64,000 nucleotides of DNA from Altericroceibacterium spongiae (GCF_003610805.1 NZ_RAPF01000005.1:281795-345794), one strand, 5' to 3'. Counted from the stretch's first letter, positions 44,033-53,969 are shown. Numbers and translations: made by a program. Notes: a model not told the origin generated them from the sequence alone.

Positions 44033-44270
44033 GAAAAGGTCAATAACAGAGTGGCCGATCTTGGTGGGACGTCCGCTTCCGCGACCCTCTGTCCAAGTCC
44101 GGACCGACTGCAATCGGCCCAGCCTTCGCCCTTGATGGAATGTCCGGTTTGTCGATTTGCCATCTGAAAGCAGACAGTCGCAAACTCTCCCCTTTCCCGC
44201 CATGAAAGAAAGCACTCTCCTGCACCTCCCGATATTAGACGCGCATTCAGGTCGGAATTGTCTCCGCGCT

Positions 44271-44993
44271 TTAGCCGAAACTGCTGTAGAGTGCGCGGCC
44301 TTCGCGTTTTAGCCAGAGATTGGCCGTATCGAGATCGCCTTCGAAAATCCGCGCCAGCAGGGCGTGGAAGGCGGGTGAATGGTCGAAATGGGTAAGATGC
44401 GCGACTTCATGCGCGACCACCGAGCGGCGGACGAAATCGGGCGCCTGAACGAGCCGCCAGTTAAGCCGGATCGTGCCGTCCGATGCGCAGCTTCCCCAGC
44501 GTCGCCGGGCGCGTGACAGGCGGATCGGCGGCGTCTCGCAGCCGGCCTCCCGGCAATAAAAGGCGGCGTCCTGCGCCATGAGCCGCAAGGCTTCGCTTTC
44601 GAGCCAGCGGAGCAGGCGCCGGGCAAGCCCGTCTTCCGGCCCGCCCAGCCGGATCGCATCGGGGTCCATCTGCGGTTTGCGCGGCGCGCCGGGCGTCCAT
44701 TCGATCCGTACGGGCATGCCGCGATAGATCAGCGTGCCGCCGGGCGCCGGGGGGGTGCTTTCGGGAATACGGCCAAGCTGCTCGGCCAGCCATGCGGTGC
44801 GGCTGCGGGCGAATTCCACCGCTTCGGCCGTGCGCCCCCATTGCGGAATGGTCAGCCGAACCTCACTGCCATCGGGGGCAAGGCGCAGGGTCATCCGTGT
44901 GGCGCGGGCATGGCGGCGAATGGCCAGTGGTAAATCGCAATCGCCGACCCTGATGGTCGGCTCCTGTGTCTCACGCAGCAGCCAGTCGATCAT
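44271..44993 (-). CDS. SprT-like/YgjP family metal-dependent hydrolase (DUF45)
   Basis: 240 residues. RRRWGSCASDGTIRLNWRLVQAPDFVRRSVVAHEVAHLTHFDHSPAF contains the zinc motif HEVAH with a third His ligand, and the RWGSC box is the hallmark of YgjP/DUF45. It is a presumed zinc peptidase. The ATG at 44993 overlaps the YcgN gene by 4 bases. Its function in the cell is not established. Confidence 0.9.
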   Translation of the reverse strand: MIDWLLRETQEPTIRVGDCDLPLAIRRHARATRMTLRLAPDGSEVRLTIPQWGRTAEAVEFARSRTAWLAEQLGRIPESTPPAPGGTLIYRGMPVRIEWTPGAPRKPQMDPDAIRLGGPEDGLARRLLRWLESEALRLMAQDAAFYCREAGCETPPIRLSRARRRWGSCASDGTIRLNWRLVQAPDFVRRSVVAHEVAHLTHFDHSPAFHALLARIFEGDLDTANLWLKREGRALYSSFG

Positions 44994-45457
44994 TCCTCGT
45001 CCAGTTCGAAAGGCTCTTCGCCCGGCCAGTCGACAATATGGTTTTCCAGCGGCCCGGCCTGCAATTCGCTGACCACCCGCCCGGCCACCGAAATGCCCGC
45101 TTCGCGCATGGCCTGCCGGTTGCCGGTGAGCAAAGGATGCCAGTCGGGCAGGGGATCGCCATCGGCGCGCAGGCGATAGGCGCAGGTGGCGGGCAGCCAG
45201 GGCACATCGCGTACGATGCGCAGCGTCAGCCGCATGCAATCGGGCACTTTCAGCTTGCGAAAGCGATAATCGCTGCACAGTGCCGTATCGGGATCGAGCA
45301 GCTTGCAGGCGACATTGGTATGGGCGATGGCGCCGGTATCTTCATCTTCCAGCTTGTGCAGGCAGCATTTGCCGCAGCCGTCGCACAACGCCTCCCACTC
45401 GTCACGCGTAAGATCGTCGAGCGGCAATTCCCAGAATTTCGGCCTTAGCGAACCCAT
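44990..45457 (-). CDS. YcgN-family cysteine cluster protein (UPF0260)
   Basis: 155 residues. The N-terminal cluster reads LCDGCGKCCLHKLEDEDTG, then ACKLLD...CSDYRFRKLKVPDCMRL and WLPATCAYRLRADGDPLPDWHPLLTG. The spaced cysteines probably bind zinc or an Fe-S cluster. The family is highly conserved in proteobacteria without a known role. It overlaps the SCO1 gene by 13 bases. Confidence 0.9.
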   Translation of the reverse strand: MGSLRPKFWELPLDDLTRDEWEALCDGCGKCCLHKLEDEDTGAIAHTNVACKLLDPDTALCSDYRFRKLKVPDCMRLTLRIVRDVPWLPATCAYRLRADGDPLPDWHPLLTGNRQAMREAGISVAGRVVSELQAGPLENHIVDWPGEEPFELDEE

Positions 45458-46053
45458 TTTTCCAGTTCCGTAACCACGCTTTGCGCGTCTTCATCCACCG
45501 GCAGCAGGGCGATGGGTTCACCCTTTCGGCCCATCAGATAAGCGGCCCGGCTGTGATCCATGAGATAGCTGCCATCTTCGCGCACGGCACCTTTGGCATA
45601 ATAGACCGAAAAGGCATCGGCCGCCTGCTTTACCTGTTCGGGTGTGCCGGTCAGGCCGAGCAGATCGTCCGAAAAGGCGTGGGTGAACTGGCCGACCACC
45701 TCGGGCGTATCGCGTTCGGGATCGATGGTGATGAAGATCGGCTGGAGTTGCTGCGCCTTATCCGGTTCGGCTTCGGTGAAAGCGGCATAGGCCTTCATCA
45801 TCCTTTGGACATCGAGCGGGCAGACATCGGGGCAATAGGCATAGCCGAAATAGACCATCCGGTATTTGCCGTCGAAATCGGACCATTCGACCGTTTCACC
45901 ATCGCTGCTGGTGAGAGTGAAGGGGCCGCCGATCCGGGCGCCGGCCAGCGGCGCTTCACCCGGATCGCCTGCCGTGCCGTTGCCGCAGGCGGCCAGCAAC
46001 AGCAGGGGCGCGGCGAAAAGAGAATGTTTCATCATCATGGCGTGGCGGTTCAT
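45445..46053 (-). CDS. SCO1/SenC-family copper chaperone
   Basis: 202 residues. It is a lipoprotein (lipobox LAACG) with a thioredoxin fold. The copper site has the CPDVC cysteines in YFGYAYCPDVCPLDVQRMM and the distal His in DGSYLMDHSRAAYLMG. It delivers copper to the CuA site of cytochrome c oxidase. Several ATG codons (46053, then a row at about 46038) could be the start; none has a clear ribosome site. This is a core gene, distinct from the copper island at 21-32 kb. Confidence 0.9.
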   Translation of the reverse strand: MNRHAMMMKHSLFAAPLLLLAACGNGTAGDPGEAPLAGARIGGPFTLTSSDGETVEWSDFDGKYRMVYFGYAYCPDVCPLDVQRMMKAYAAFTEAEPDKAQQLQPIFITIDPERDTPEVVGQFTHAFSDDLLGLTGTPEQVKQAADAFSVYYAKGAVREDGSYLMDHSRAAYLMGRKGEPIALLPVDEDAQSVVTELEKWVR

Positions 46054-46134
46054 GCTCTGCTAACGCTGTTCGAACAAGGGGGGTTGTTAGCATGGCGGGG
46101 CAAACCGCCGTGATATTGTTTAAGGAGTAAGTCT

Positions 46135-46761
46135 GTGTTCAGGGGCAGCTTTTCGCAAGGCCTTCTCGGGATTTTTTGTGGTGTCGCGCTGCTCAGCGCC
46201 GCGCCCGTTTCGGCGCAGATGTTTTCTGACGGATATAAATTCCTCGAAGCGGTGAAGAAGAAGGACGGGACCGAAGTCACCCAGATGCTCGACAAGCCGG
46301 GCTCGACTCTCGTCAATTCGCGCGATCTTACAACCGGCGATTCGGCCCTCCATATGGTCACCGCGCGCCGCGATCTGACCTGGATCCGGTTTCTGCTCGG
46401 CAAGGGCGCCAATCCCAATATCCGCAACAAGAAGGGGGAAACCCCTTTGATGATTGCCAGCCAGCTCGGCTTTACCGATGGCGTGGAAGCGCTGGCCAAG
46501 GCCGGGGCGCAGGTCGATAATCCCAATGCCGCCGGGGAAACCCCGCTGATTGCCGCTGTGCACCGGCGCGATCTTTCCATGATGCGCGTATTGCTGAAAG
46601 CCGGGGCTAATCCCGACCGGAACGACAATTCGGGCCGCTCGGCGATGGATTATGCCAGGCTCGCCGGAGCGGGGCAGGAACTGATCGATGTGATAGAGCG
46701 CAATGCCAAACCTGAAAATGAGCGTGAAAATGCCGGCGTCACTTATGGGCCGCGTTTCTGA
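46135..46761 (+). CDS. Secreted ankyrin-repeat protein
   Basis: 208 residues from a GTG start with a good AAGGAG ribosome site. A signal peptide (ending PVSAQ) is followed by about four ankyrin repeats (LLGKGANPNIRNKKGETPLMIASQLG, LAKAGAQVDNPNAAGETPLIAAVHR, LLKAGANPDRNDNSGRSAMDYARLAG). The periplasmic location suggests protein-protein contact; the partner is unknown. It stands divergent from the SCO1 gene. Confidence 0.85.
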   Translation: MFRGSFSQGLLGIFCGVALLSAAPVSAQMFSDGYKFLEAVKKKDGTEVTQMLDKPGSTLVNSRDLTTGDSALHMVTARRDLTWIRFLLGKGANPNIRNKKGETPLMIASQLGFTDGVEALAKAGAQVDNPNAAGETPLIAAVHRRDLSMMRVLLKAGANPDRNDNSGRSAMDYARLAGAGQELIDVIERNAKPENERENAGVTYGPRF

Positions 46762-46849
46762 CCGGGTCGCAGCCTGCACCGGATCGTTGTTGCGGCCCGC
46801 TTGTTATGTACAGGAAGGCCGATAGAGGATCGCTCTCAGAGGGATAGTC

Positions 46850-47497
46850 ATGGAAAATCTGACGCTTGATGAAATTCGTCTGCAACTGGCGCCGGCCATT
46901 GCCGATGCGGCCATTTTCGATGGCTGGACCGAAGAGGCGCTGATGGCGTCGGCCGACAGCCTCGGTGTGGACCGGGATGTGGCGCGAATCGCTTTTCCGG
47001 GCGGCGCGATCGATATGATCGCCGCCTGGATCGGCTTCGTCGATCAGCGCATGGCCGAAGAATGCCCGGAAGAACGGATGGCGGCTTTGCCGATCCGTGA
47101 ACGAATCCGCACGCTGGTGCAGTTCCGTCTCGATGCCGTGCTGGGGCGCGAAGAAGCGATCCGCCGGGCGCTGGCCATTCAGGCGATGCCGCAAAATGTC
47201 GCCCGTTCGGTGAAATTCGGCTGGCACAGTGCCGATGCGATGTGGCGTCTCGCCGGAGACCGGGCGACCGATTATAATTATTACACCAAGCGCACGATTC
47301 TGGCCGGTATCTATGCCGCTACGCTGGCGGTTTTTATCGAGGATGAATCGGAAGGCAAAGTGGAGACTCGCGATTTTCTCGACCGCCGGATTGCCGGGGT
47401 GATGAAGTTTGAAAAGGTGAAAGCGCAATGGCTGAAGCCGCGCGATCATTTCAGCCCGGTGCGGTTTCTGGGCCGTTTGCGTTATCCGGCACGATAA
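46850..47497 (+). CDS. COQ9-family ubiquinone biosynthesis protein
   Basis: 215 residues. It resembles a TetR-like fold with the COQ9 signatures: GWTEEALMASADSLGVD, ERIRTLVQFRLDAVLGREEAIRRALAIQAMP, and TDYNYYTKRTILAGIYAATLAVFIEDES. COQ9 binds lipid and helps COQ7-type hydroxylases make ubiquinone. The gene stands alone. Alphaproteobacteria are the main bacterial group with COQ9. Confidence 0.9.
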   Translation: MENLTLDEIRLQLAPAIADAAIFDGWTEEALMASADSLGVDRDVARIAFPGGAIDMIAAWIGFVDQRMAEECPEERMAALPIRERIRTLVQFRLDAVLGREEAIRRALAIQAMPQNVARSVKFGWHSADAMWRLAGDRATDYNYYTKRTILAGIYAATLAVFIEDESEGKVETRDFLDRRIAGVMKFEKVKAQWLKPRDHFSPVRFLGRLRYPAR

Positions 47498-47569
47498 TTT
47501 TGCGCTGAATATGCATTCTTAAATGCGAGGCAGTTGCAAATAAACAGGCGGTCTGGCACGAGCGCCCGC

Positions 47570-47809
47570 ATGAATCTCGATGATCTCCCTGCTTCGCATC
47601 GCGCCAGAATAGTCGCGGTGGACTGGCCCAGTCTTGCCCCGGAAGAAGGCAAAAGATTACGCGCTCTGGGGATCGATGAAGGAACCGAGGTGGAAATCGC
47701 CCATCGCGGGATTTTCGCCGGGAAAGATCCCATCGCACTCATCGTGGGCAAGATGACAGTGGCGCTGCGCCGCTCTCATGCCCGGGCCATGACGGTTGAA
47801 GACATATGA
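47570..47809 (+). CDS. feoA: FeoA, ferrous iron transport accessory protein
   Basis: 79 residues with an SH3-like FeoA fold (LGIDEGTEVEIAHRGIFAGKDPIALIVGKMTVALRRSHARAMTVE). It supports FeoB-mediated Fe(II) uptake. The stop overlaps the feoB ATG by 4 bases. An upstream in-frame start at 47534 is possible but the ATG is preferred. Confidence 0.9.
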   Translation: MNLDDLPASHRARIVAVDWPSLAPEEGKRLRALGIDEGTEVEIAHRGIFAGKDPIALIVGKMTVALRRSHARAMTVEDI

Positions 47810-49659
47810 GCGGGCTGCGCACCGCCGCGCTGGTCGGCAACCCTAATGCTGGTAAAAGCGCGCTGTTCAATGCACTGACCGGCGCGCGTCAGAAGATCGC
47901 CAATTATCCCGGTGTCACGGTGGAGCGCAAAGCCGGGCGGCTGACTCTGCCTTCGGGCGAACCGGTCGAGCTGATCGATTTGCCGGGCAGCTACAGTCTC
48001 GATGCGTCGAGCCCCGATGAGGAAGTGACGCGCAAAGTGGTGCTGGGCGAGTTTGCGGGCGAAGCGAAGCCCGAAGTGCTCATTCTGGTGCTCGATGCGT
48101 CCAATCTCGAACAGCATCTGGTTTTCGCGCAGGAAGTGATTGCGCTGGGCCATCCGACCGTGGTGGCGCTCAACATGTTCGATCTGGCCGAGCGCGACGG
48201 GCTGGTGGTCGATCCCGGCGCGCTCGAACAGGCGCTGGGCGTTCCGGTGATTCCCACCGTAGCGGTGCGGCGGCGCGGGCTCGACCGGCTGGTCGAAGCG
48301 GTCGCTTCGGCCGAACGGAAAGCGCAGGAAGACCCGTCCGATCATCCGATGGCGCATCTGACGCTACCCGAAAGGCGGCTGGCGGCGCGCAATATCGCCA
48401 AGGGCGCGATCCTGTCGCAGAGCGCGCGGCATCTGGTGCATACGAAGCTCGATAAAGTGCTGCTGCATCCCTGGCTCGGGCCGCCGGTCCTGTTCGCTTT
48501 GCTGTTCGTGATCTTTCAGGCAGTGTTCGCCTGGGCCAATCCGCTGATCGATGCGCTCGATGGCGGGGTGGGTGCGCTGATCGAAATGGTGAATGCGCAT
48601 ATGAGCGCCGGGATTCTGCGCGATTTTCTGACGCAGGGCGTCTTGTCGGGCGTCGGTTCGGTGGTGGTCTTTCTGCCGCAGATTATCATTCTGTTCGCCT
48701 TCATTCTGGTGCTCGAACAATCGGGCTATATGGCGCGCGCCGCTTTCCTGATGGACCGGCTGATGTCTTATGTGGGGCTGTCCGGACGCAGCTTCATTCC
48801 GTTGCTGTCGAGCTTCGCCTGCGCCATTCCCGGCATTATGGCGACACGCAGCATCGCCGATCCCAAAGACCGGCTGACCACGATCCTGATCGCTCCGCTG
48901 ATGACCTGTTCGGCGCGTCTGCCGGTTTATGCGGTGATTATCGCGGCCTTCATTCCCGAACGCAGCGTGGGTTACGGTATCGGCTTGCAGGGTCTGGTAC
49001 TGTTCGGGCTGTATGTTGCGGGGATCGTCGGGGCGGTGCTGGCCGCGCTGGTTCTGCGCCGTTCGGTCACGGCCGGGCGGGCGAGTGGTTTCATCATGGA
49101 ATTGCCGCGCTATCAGATGCCCAAGCTGGGCGATCTGCTGATCGGGCTGTGGCAACGCGGCTGGATCTTCCTGCGCCGCGCGGGCACGATCATTTTCACT
49201 GTCACCGTGGTATTGTGGATCATGCTCAGCTTTCCCAAGGCCGCACCGGGCGAAGATCAGGTCGACGCATCCATCGCCGGCCATCTCGCCAACGGGCTCG
49301 CCGTGGTGGTGAAACCGATCGGGTTCGATCGCGATATGGCGCTTTCGCTGATTCCGGCCATGGCGGCGCGCGAAGTGGCGGTATCCTCGCTCGCCACCAC
49401 CTATGCCATTTCGACCGATGACGAAGATGCCGAAGTCGCCGCGCTGACCGATCAGCTCGCTGCGCGCTGGACTCTGCCCATGGCGTTGGCTTTTCTCGCC
49501 TGGTTCGTTTTCGCACCGCAATGTCTGTCCACCATCGCGGTGGCCCGGCGCGAGACAAATGGCTGGAAATGGCCGATTTTCATGCTCGTCTATCTCTTCG
49601 GCCTCGCTTATATTTTTGCCGGGCTGACATTCTGGCTGGCCAGCGCAGCGGGATTATAG
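47806..49659 (+). CDS. feoB: FeoB, ferrous iron transporter
   Basis: 617 residues. The N-terminal G domain has GNPNAGKSALFNALTG (G1), DLPGSYSLD (G3) and VALNMFD (G4). The membrane part has the conserved cysteine segments FACAIPGIMATR and PLMTCSARLPVYAV. It takes up Fe(II) with GTP binding. The length is shorter than E. coli FeoB (773), as in many alphaproteobacteria. It follows feoA with a 4-base overlap. Confidence 0.95.
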   Translation: MSGLRTAALVGNPNAGKSALFNALTGARQKIANYPGVTVERKAGRLTLPSGEPVELIDLPGSYSLDASSPDEEVTRKVVLGEFAGEAKPEVLILVLDASNLEQHLVFAQEVIALGHPTVVALNMFDLAERDGLVVDPGALEQALGVPVIPTVAVRRRGLDRLVEAVASAERKAQEDPSDHPMAHLTLPERRLAARNIAKGAILSQSARHLVHTKLDKVLLHPWLGPPVLFALLFVIFQAVFAWANPLIDALDGGVGALIEMVNAHMSAGILRDFLTQGVLSGVGSVVVFLPQIIILFAFILVLEQSGYMARAAFLMDRLMSYVGLSGRSFIPLLSSFACAIPGIMATRSIADPKDRLTTILIAPLMTCSARLPVYAVIIAAFIPERSVGYGIGLQGLVLFGLYVAGIVGAVLAALVLRRSVTAGRASGFIMELPRYQMPKLGDLLIGLWQRGWIFLRRAGTIIFTVTVVLWIMLSFPKAAPGEDQVDASIAGHLANGLAVVVKPIGFDRDMALSLIPAMAAREVAVSSLATTYAISTDDEDAEVAALTDQLAARWTLPMALAFLAWFVFAPQCLSTIAVARRETNGWKWPIFMLVYLFGLAYIFAGLTFWLASAAGL

Positions 49660-49769
49660 CCGACGCGGCGATATGATTCTGCTGTGGATGGACAGAGGCT
49701 GGCGCTGGTGTCACTCTTACGCTTTGGACTAAGCGGCAGCGCAACAGACGAATTAAGGAAAGCGACTCC

Positions 49770-50378
49770 ATGGCAGGTAGCGTCAACAAGGTCATTCTGA
49801 TCGGCAATCTCGGGCAGGACCCGGAAGTGCGCAGCTTCCAGAATGGCGGCAAGGTCTGCAATCTGCGGATCGCCACCAGCGAAAGCTGGAAGGATCGTAA
49901 TACGGGTGAGCGGCAGGAACGCACCGAATGGCATTCGGTGGCGATTTTCTCCGAAGGGCTTGTCAATGTGGCCGAACGGTTTCTGCGCAAGGGCTCCAAG
50001 GTCTATATCGAAGGCCAGCTTCAGACCCGCAAATGGCAGGACCAGAACGGGCAGGACCGTTACACGACCGAAGTGGTGCTACGCGGCTTTAACGGCACGC
50101 TGACCATGCTCGACGGCCCCGGAGGCGGTCAGGGCGGCGGTGCTGGCGGTGGTCAGGGCGGCGGTGCCTGGAATCAAGGCGGTGCCTGGAATCAAGGCGG
50201 TGGCGGCCAGAGCGGCGGCTGGAATCAGGGTGGAGACAGCTCCTCCTCCGGTGGTGGCTGGAACCAGGGCGGTGGTTCGGGCGGGTCCTCGGGCGGCTGG
50301 AATCAGGGCGGCGGTGGCGCGCCCGCCGGTGGCGGCAGCAATTTCGGCGACGATCTGGACGACGATATCCCGTTCTGA
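49770..50378 (+). CDS. ssb: Single-stranded DNA-binding protein
   Basis: 202 residues. The OB fold covers about 1-112 ([23 protein letters not shown] to [14 protein letters not shown]). A glycine-rich linker contains repeated WNQGG units (five copies), and the protein ends in DDLDDDIPF, the acidic tip that recruits replication proteins. It is the chromosomal SSB by context. The linker DNA is repetitive (about 50120-50320). Confidence 0.95.
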   Translation: MAGSVNKVILIGNLGQDPEVRSFQNGGKVCNLRIATSESWKDRNTGERQERTEWHSVAIFSEGLVNVAERFLRKGSKVYIEGQLQTRKWQDQNGQDRYTTEVVLRGFNGTLTMLDGPGGGQGGGAGGGQGGGAWNQGGAWNQGGGGQSGGWNQGGDSSSSGGGWNQGGGSGGSSGGWNQGGGGAPAGGGSNFGDDLDDDIPF

Positions 50379-50475
50379 GCCTGCCGGCCCGAATGGCTAT
50401 TCTCTGAACCGCCCAGTCTTTGCAGGCAGTTGTCTTTGCAGAGGCCGGGCGTTTTGCATGAGCCTTGCGGCCATG

Positions 50476-51495
50476 TCAGTCCTGCGGTGGCGGGCAGGGG
50501 CAATCCCTGTCCCTGTGAATGACCGGCGGGATCAATGTGTGATCGAAGGCTTCCACCCGGTCTACCAGCCTGTCGCCGCAATGCAGCGTTTCGAGCTTAT
50601 AGAGCCCGTCCGTCTCGACATAATTGAGGTAGGAAAGTTCTGCCGGATCGTCCGCCCCGGTTTCGACCGTGGTATAGGTGAGCGGACCTTCATAGCGTTC
50701 GGTCTTCAGCCCCGGCCCGTATTGCGGCACCGTCACCGGCTCGGTTACGCGCCAGAGCACCCGGCCATGCCCGTTTTGTCCATGCTGCCATACGCGCTGC
50801 CCCAGAAAGCGCCCATCGGCGCTGCGGCGGGTTTCGCGCAGCAAAGAGCCGTCGCGGCCCCATAAACGGGCGGTCCCGACCCGTCGGCCATCCTTCCACA
50901 ACAAAGTCGATTTTATCGCTCCCGAAGCATACCATTCGGTAACCGGCCCGTCCGGATGGCCCATCGCATAGGTCCCGGCTTCGATGGGATGGCCGTCCCG
51001 GTCATAATCGGCATAAGGCCCGTCGCGCTTGCCATCGCGCCAGTGTACTTCGGCGGCCAGCATACCATTGGGATGATAGGTGCGATAAAGCCCTTCCAGT
51101 CCTGCACGGCCATAGCGCCATGCCTGCTCCAGCGTTCCGTCGGCAAACCAGCTGCGATAGGGGCCGAACAGGGCACCCTCTTTCCAGTGCTCTTCTTCTG
51201 CCAGCGTACCATCGGGAAAGAAGCTGCGGTCCAGACCGTCTTTGCGGCCCGCCCGGCAAAAGAGGCGCCGCTGCAAAGAACCGTCTTCGCGGCGCAATTC
51301 GAGAGTGCCGGTGAATGCAGAGCTGCCGGCCTCGGGCGGGGTGCATAAGGCGGCTTCGCGCCGGTCCCGACCGGCATCGAGCGTCAGGACCGGAGAGGCA
51401 TGAGCGGTCAGCGGCACCAGTGCCGCCAGGCCGATACTCAGAAAGCCGGAAAGCGAACGGAAAGGAAGACGAAGACCGTGCCGCAGGGAAAGCAT
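50476..51495 (-). CDS. Secreted protein with MORN/YwqK-type repeats
   Basis: 339 residues. A long signal sequence (about 12-34) is followed by six or more copies of a MORN-like repeat of the form FFPDGTLAEEEHWKEGALFGPYRSW, YHPNGMLAAEVHWRDGKRDGPYADY and ASGAIKSTLLWKDGRRVG. Such repeats form beta-hairpin stacks. The YwqK antitoxin shares the repeat, but this protein is exported, so an antitoxin role is unlikely. Function unknown. Confidence 0.75.
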   Translation of the reverse strand: MLSLRHGLRLPFRSLSGFLSIGLAALVPLTAHASPVLTLDAGRDRREAALCTPPEAGSSAFTGTLELRREDGSLQRRLFCRAGRKDGLDRSFFPDGTLAEEEHWKEGALFGPYRSWFADGTLEQAWRYGRAGLEGLYRTYHPNGMLAAEVHWRDGKRDGPYADYDRDGHPIEAGTYAMGHPDGPVTEWYASGAIKSTLLWKDGRRVGTARLWGRDGSLLRETRRSADGRFLGQRVWQHGQNGHGRVLWRVTEPVTVPQYGPGLKTERYEGPLTYTTVETGADDPAELSYLNYVETDGLYKLETLHCGDRLVDRVEAFDHTLIPPVIHRDRDCPCPPPQD

Positions 51496-51581
51496 GGGGC
51501 TGGCCTAAAGGGAGAGACGCGCCGATGCAAAGCCGGCTTGCGGTATGCTGTGCCGCAAGTGCGATCCTGCCCGCCTGAAGT

Positions 51582-52133
51582 TCAGTCCTGATCTTTTTTC
51601 AGCGCGGCCAGTGCGGCAAAGGGGCCGGCGGCCTCTTCATCGAGCAGGCCAGCTTCCTGCCTTACCTTGTCTGCATTGGGGCCGGTGAGGAAAGGATCGA
51701 TAGCCAGAGCGAGGCTTTGTGCAACGGCTTCGCCAAGATCGAAAGCGGTGCCCGAATAGGGGATTTCATCGCAATCCTCTTCTTCAAGCTCCAGCTCCTC
51801 TTCGGTGATCCGGCGGTCGGGGACGAAACGAAAAGCGATCGGCTCATCGATCCCGACCGGCAGATCCTCACCCGATACAGCGCAGCTTTGCACGATGGAG
51901 GCCTGCATCCGGCCACGCGCCATCACCGCGTCCTTTTCAGGCTCCAGTTCCACTTCGGCCGCCAGGCTGGCGACCCGGACCAGCCCGAATCGCTCGGCCA
52001 GCGCAGCGCATTCTTCCTCACTCGCTTCCAGTTTAACCGGATCGTTCCCGATTTGCCGCCGGTCGATCATGCGGGAAAATTCACCTGACTCCGTTTCGCC
52101 CGCCGCGGGGCTGCCTTGCTGGGATACACTCAT
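51582..52133 (-). CDS. YceD/DUF177-family protein
   Basis: 183 residues. The acidic DUF177 domain shows CAVSGEDLPVGIDEPIAFRFV, then EEEDCDEIPYSGTAFDLGEAVAQSLALAIDPF and GPFAALAALK at the end. In other bacteria members are linked to 23S rRNA metabolism and ribosome assembly. It overlaps the upstream UQCC-type gene by 4 bases. Confidence 0.88.
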   Translation of the reverse strand: MSVSQQGSPAAGETESGEFSRMIDRRQIGNDPVKLEASEEECAALAERFGLVRVASLAAEVELEPEKDAVMARGRMQASIVQSCAVSGEDLPVGIDEPIAFRFVPDRRITEEELELEEEDCDEIPYSGTAFDLGEAVAQSLALAIDPFLTGPNADKVRQEAGLLDEEAAGPFAALAALKKDQD

Positions 52134-52648
52134 CGTTCAATTCGTCCTTCGAGCAGCGCGGTGCCCGGCATGGCGGCGCAATCCGCTTCCAGCCGGCGCA
52201 GCGCTGCTGCCAGTTTTTCCGGTCCGGTATTGTCGACCAGACTTACATTGCGGGTGATGGCCTCGGCCAGTTGCGAATCGCCTTGTTCGGCCAGCCCTTC
52301 GCGATAAGCGCCGAGCCTGCCGCCAAGCACGGCCATCAGCCGCCCGATATGTTTGCCCACGACCATGTCGCCGACACCGCTTTCGCGCAATTGCCCGTCC
52401 ATATCCTCGACGAATAATTCGGTCAGCCATACCGAAGAAGCGATCAGCTCCTCCTCGCGTTCCATACGGATTAGCACGATGGCCAGCGTTGCGGTTATCA
52501 TGTCGAAACGCCCGGCTACACTGTCTTCCACGCCGCATTGCGCATACCAGTGCGGTTCGCGGGAAATTTCGACGGTCCGGTGCCATAGGGGGCGCAGCGC
52601 TTCGCGCGGGTCGGATCGGGAGCGGAAAAGGCGGGAAAGCAGGCTCAT
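52130..52648 (-). CDS. Ubiquinol-cytochrome c chaperone family protein (UQCC/CBP3)
   Basis: 172 residues from ATG 52648. MSLLSRLFRSRSDPREALRPLWHRTVEISREPHWYAQCGVEDSVAGRFDMITATLAIVLIR and WLTELFVEDMDGQLRESGVGDMVVGKHIGRLMAVLGGRLGAY are family hallmarks. It probably helps assemble the cytochrome bc1 complex, by analogy with mitochondrial CBP3. Another in-frame ATG at 52669 is possible. The pairing with DUF177 is a usual alphaproteobacterial gene order. Confidence 0.88.
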   Translation of the reverse strand: MSLLSRLFRSRSDPREALRPLWHRTVEISREPHWYAQCGVEDSVAGRFDMITATLAIVLIRMEREEELIASSVWLTELFVEDMDGQLRESGVGDMVVGKHIGRLMAVLGGRLGAYREGLAEQGDSQLAEAITRNVSLVDNTGPEKLAAALRRLEADCAAMPGTALLEGRIER

Positions 52649-52824
52649 GACGCGGTGTCGGTTGTCCATTGTTCAGCGGCGATTAAATTGCCGGAGGCCA
52701 AGCGCCATTGCGAAGTGGCGCACATGGCCCTAAGGCTCGCGCTGTAGAATGTGGCACTATCGAAGGCAAATCAAAGCCTCTATTGCCGGAAGTGACGGGC
52801 CGACACGGAAGTGGAAAGGGTAGC

Positions 52825-53298
52825 ATGACGCAATTTGGTCGGATCGGGGCAGTGGTGGCCTTGGCGTGTCTGTCGGCTGCCTGCAGTTCGATTACCAATC
52901 ATCGCGGCTATATTGTCGATGAAACGCTGATGTACGCCATCCAGCCGGGGATCGATAATGAGCGTTCGGTTGAAGGCACGCTGGGCCAGCCGAGTTTCAA
53001 GAGCCAGTTCGGTCCGCCGACCTGGTATTATGTTTCCAGCACTACCAAACAGGCGCCTTTCACCACGCCGCATATCGATGCGCAGACGGTTCTGGCGGTA
53101 AAGTTCGATAAGGAAGGCAATGTGGTGTCTGCCGACCGGTCGGGCATGGAAAATGTCGTGCGGATCCATCCCAATGGCGATTCCACCCCGACTCTGGGCC
53201 GCGAACGCAGCTTCCTGGAAGATCTGTTCGGCAATATCGGCCAGGTGGGCGGTATGCCCGGTGCCGGTGCAGGTGGCGCGGGCGGTCCGGGCACATAA
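52825..53298 (+). CDS. bamE: BamE/SmpA-family outer-membrane lipoprotein
   Basis: 157 residues. The lipobox LSAACS is followed by NHRGYIVDETLMYAIQPGIDNERSVEGTLGQPSFKSQFGPPTWYYVSS, which is the BamE/OmlA fold. It belongs to the beta-barrel assembly machine. The tail is Gly/Ala-rich. It lies divergent from the UQCC-type gene, with 176 bases between. Confidence 0.9.
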   Translation: MTQFGRIGAVVALACLSAACSSITNHRGYIVDETLMYAIQPGIDNERSVEGTLGQPSFKSQFGPPTWYYVSSTTKQAPFTTPHIDAQTVLAVKFDKEGNVVSADRSGMENVVRIHPNGDSTPTLGRERSFLEDLFGNIGQVGGMPGAGAGGAGGPGT

Positions 53299-53391
53299 GG
53301 CGGCGGCCGGTCATGGGGGCTGCCCCTGATGCGTGGAATAGGACAATAAAGCGGCTTGAACCGTTCTTGCCCGCCTCCCATATGCCGCTCC

Positions 53392-53964
53392 ATGCATGAC
53401 CAGACAGCGAGCCACGGCCTGACCCAGTGGCATGGTACGACGATCATCGGTGTGAGGAAAAACGGCAAGACCGTGATCGCCGGTGACGGACAGGTTTCCA
53501 TGGGCAATACGGTGATGAAGCCGAATGCCCGCAAGGTCCGCCGGATCGGTGAAGGCGGGCCGGACAAGGGCAAGGTGATCGCCGGTTTCGCCGGTGCCAC
53601 CGCCGACGCATTCACGCTGTTCGAGCGGCTCGAACGCAAGCTGGAACAATATTCCGGCCAGTTGCTGCGTTCGGCTGTGGAGCTGGCCAAGGACTGGCGG
53701 ACCGACAAATATCTCCGCAATCTCGAAGCGCTGATGATCGTAGCGGATAAGGACAGCCTGCTGGTGCTGACCGGCAATGGCGATGTGCTCGAACCCGAAG
53801 GCGGTATCGCCGCCATCGGATCGGGCGGCAATTATGCGCTGTCCGCCGCACGGGCGCTTGACGATTATGAAGAGGATGCCGAGGCTATCGCGCGCCGCGC
53901 CATGGCGGTGGCTGCCGATATCTGCGTCTTCACCAATGACCGCGTGACGGTCGAAACCATTTGA
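53392..53964 (+). CDS. hslV: HslV, peptidase subunit of the HslUV protease
   Basis: 190 residues. A short leader ends HG before the catalytic threonine of [52 protein letters not shown] and [14 protein letters not shown] are family hallmarks. It forms a proteasome-like ring with HslU. The leader of about 15 residues before TT is usual in alphaproteobacteria. hslU follows after 5 bases. Confidence 0.95.
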   Translation: MHDQTASHGLTQWHGTTIIGVRKNGKTVIAGDGQVSMGNTVMKPNARKVRRIGEGGPDKGKVIAGFAGATADAFTLFERLERKLEQYSGQLLRSAVELAKDWRTDKYLRNLEALMIVADKDSLLVLTGNGDVLEPEGGIAAIGSGGNYALSAARALDDYEEDAEAIARRAMAVAADICVFTNDRVTVETI

Positions 53965-53969
53965 GATTC

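Noticed and set aside
50476..51495. YwqK-type antitoxin of a toxin-antitoxin pair
   Set aside because: The protein has a signal peptide and no toxin gene neighbour; only the MORN-like repeats are shared.
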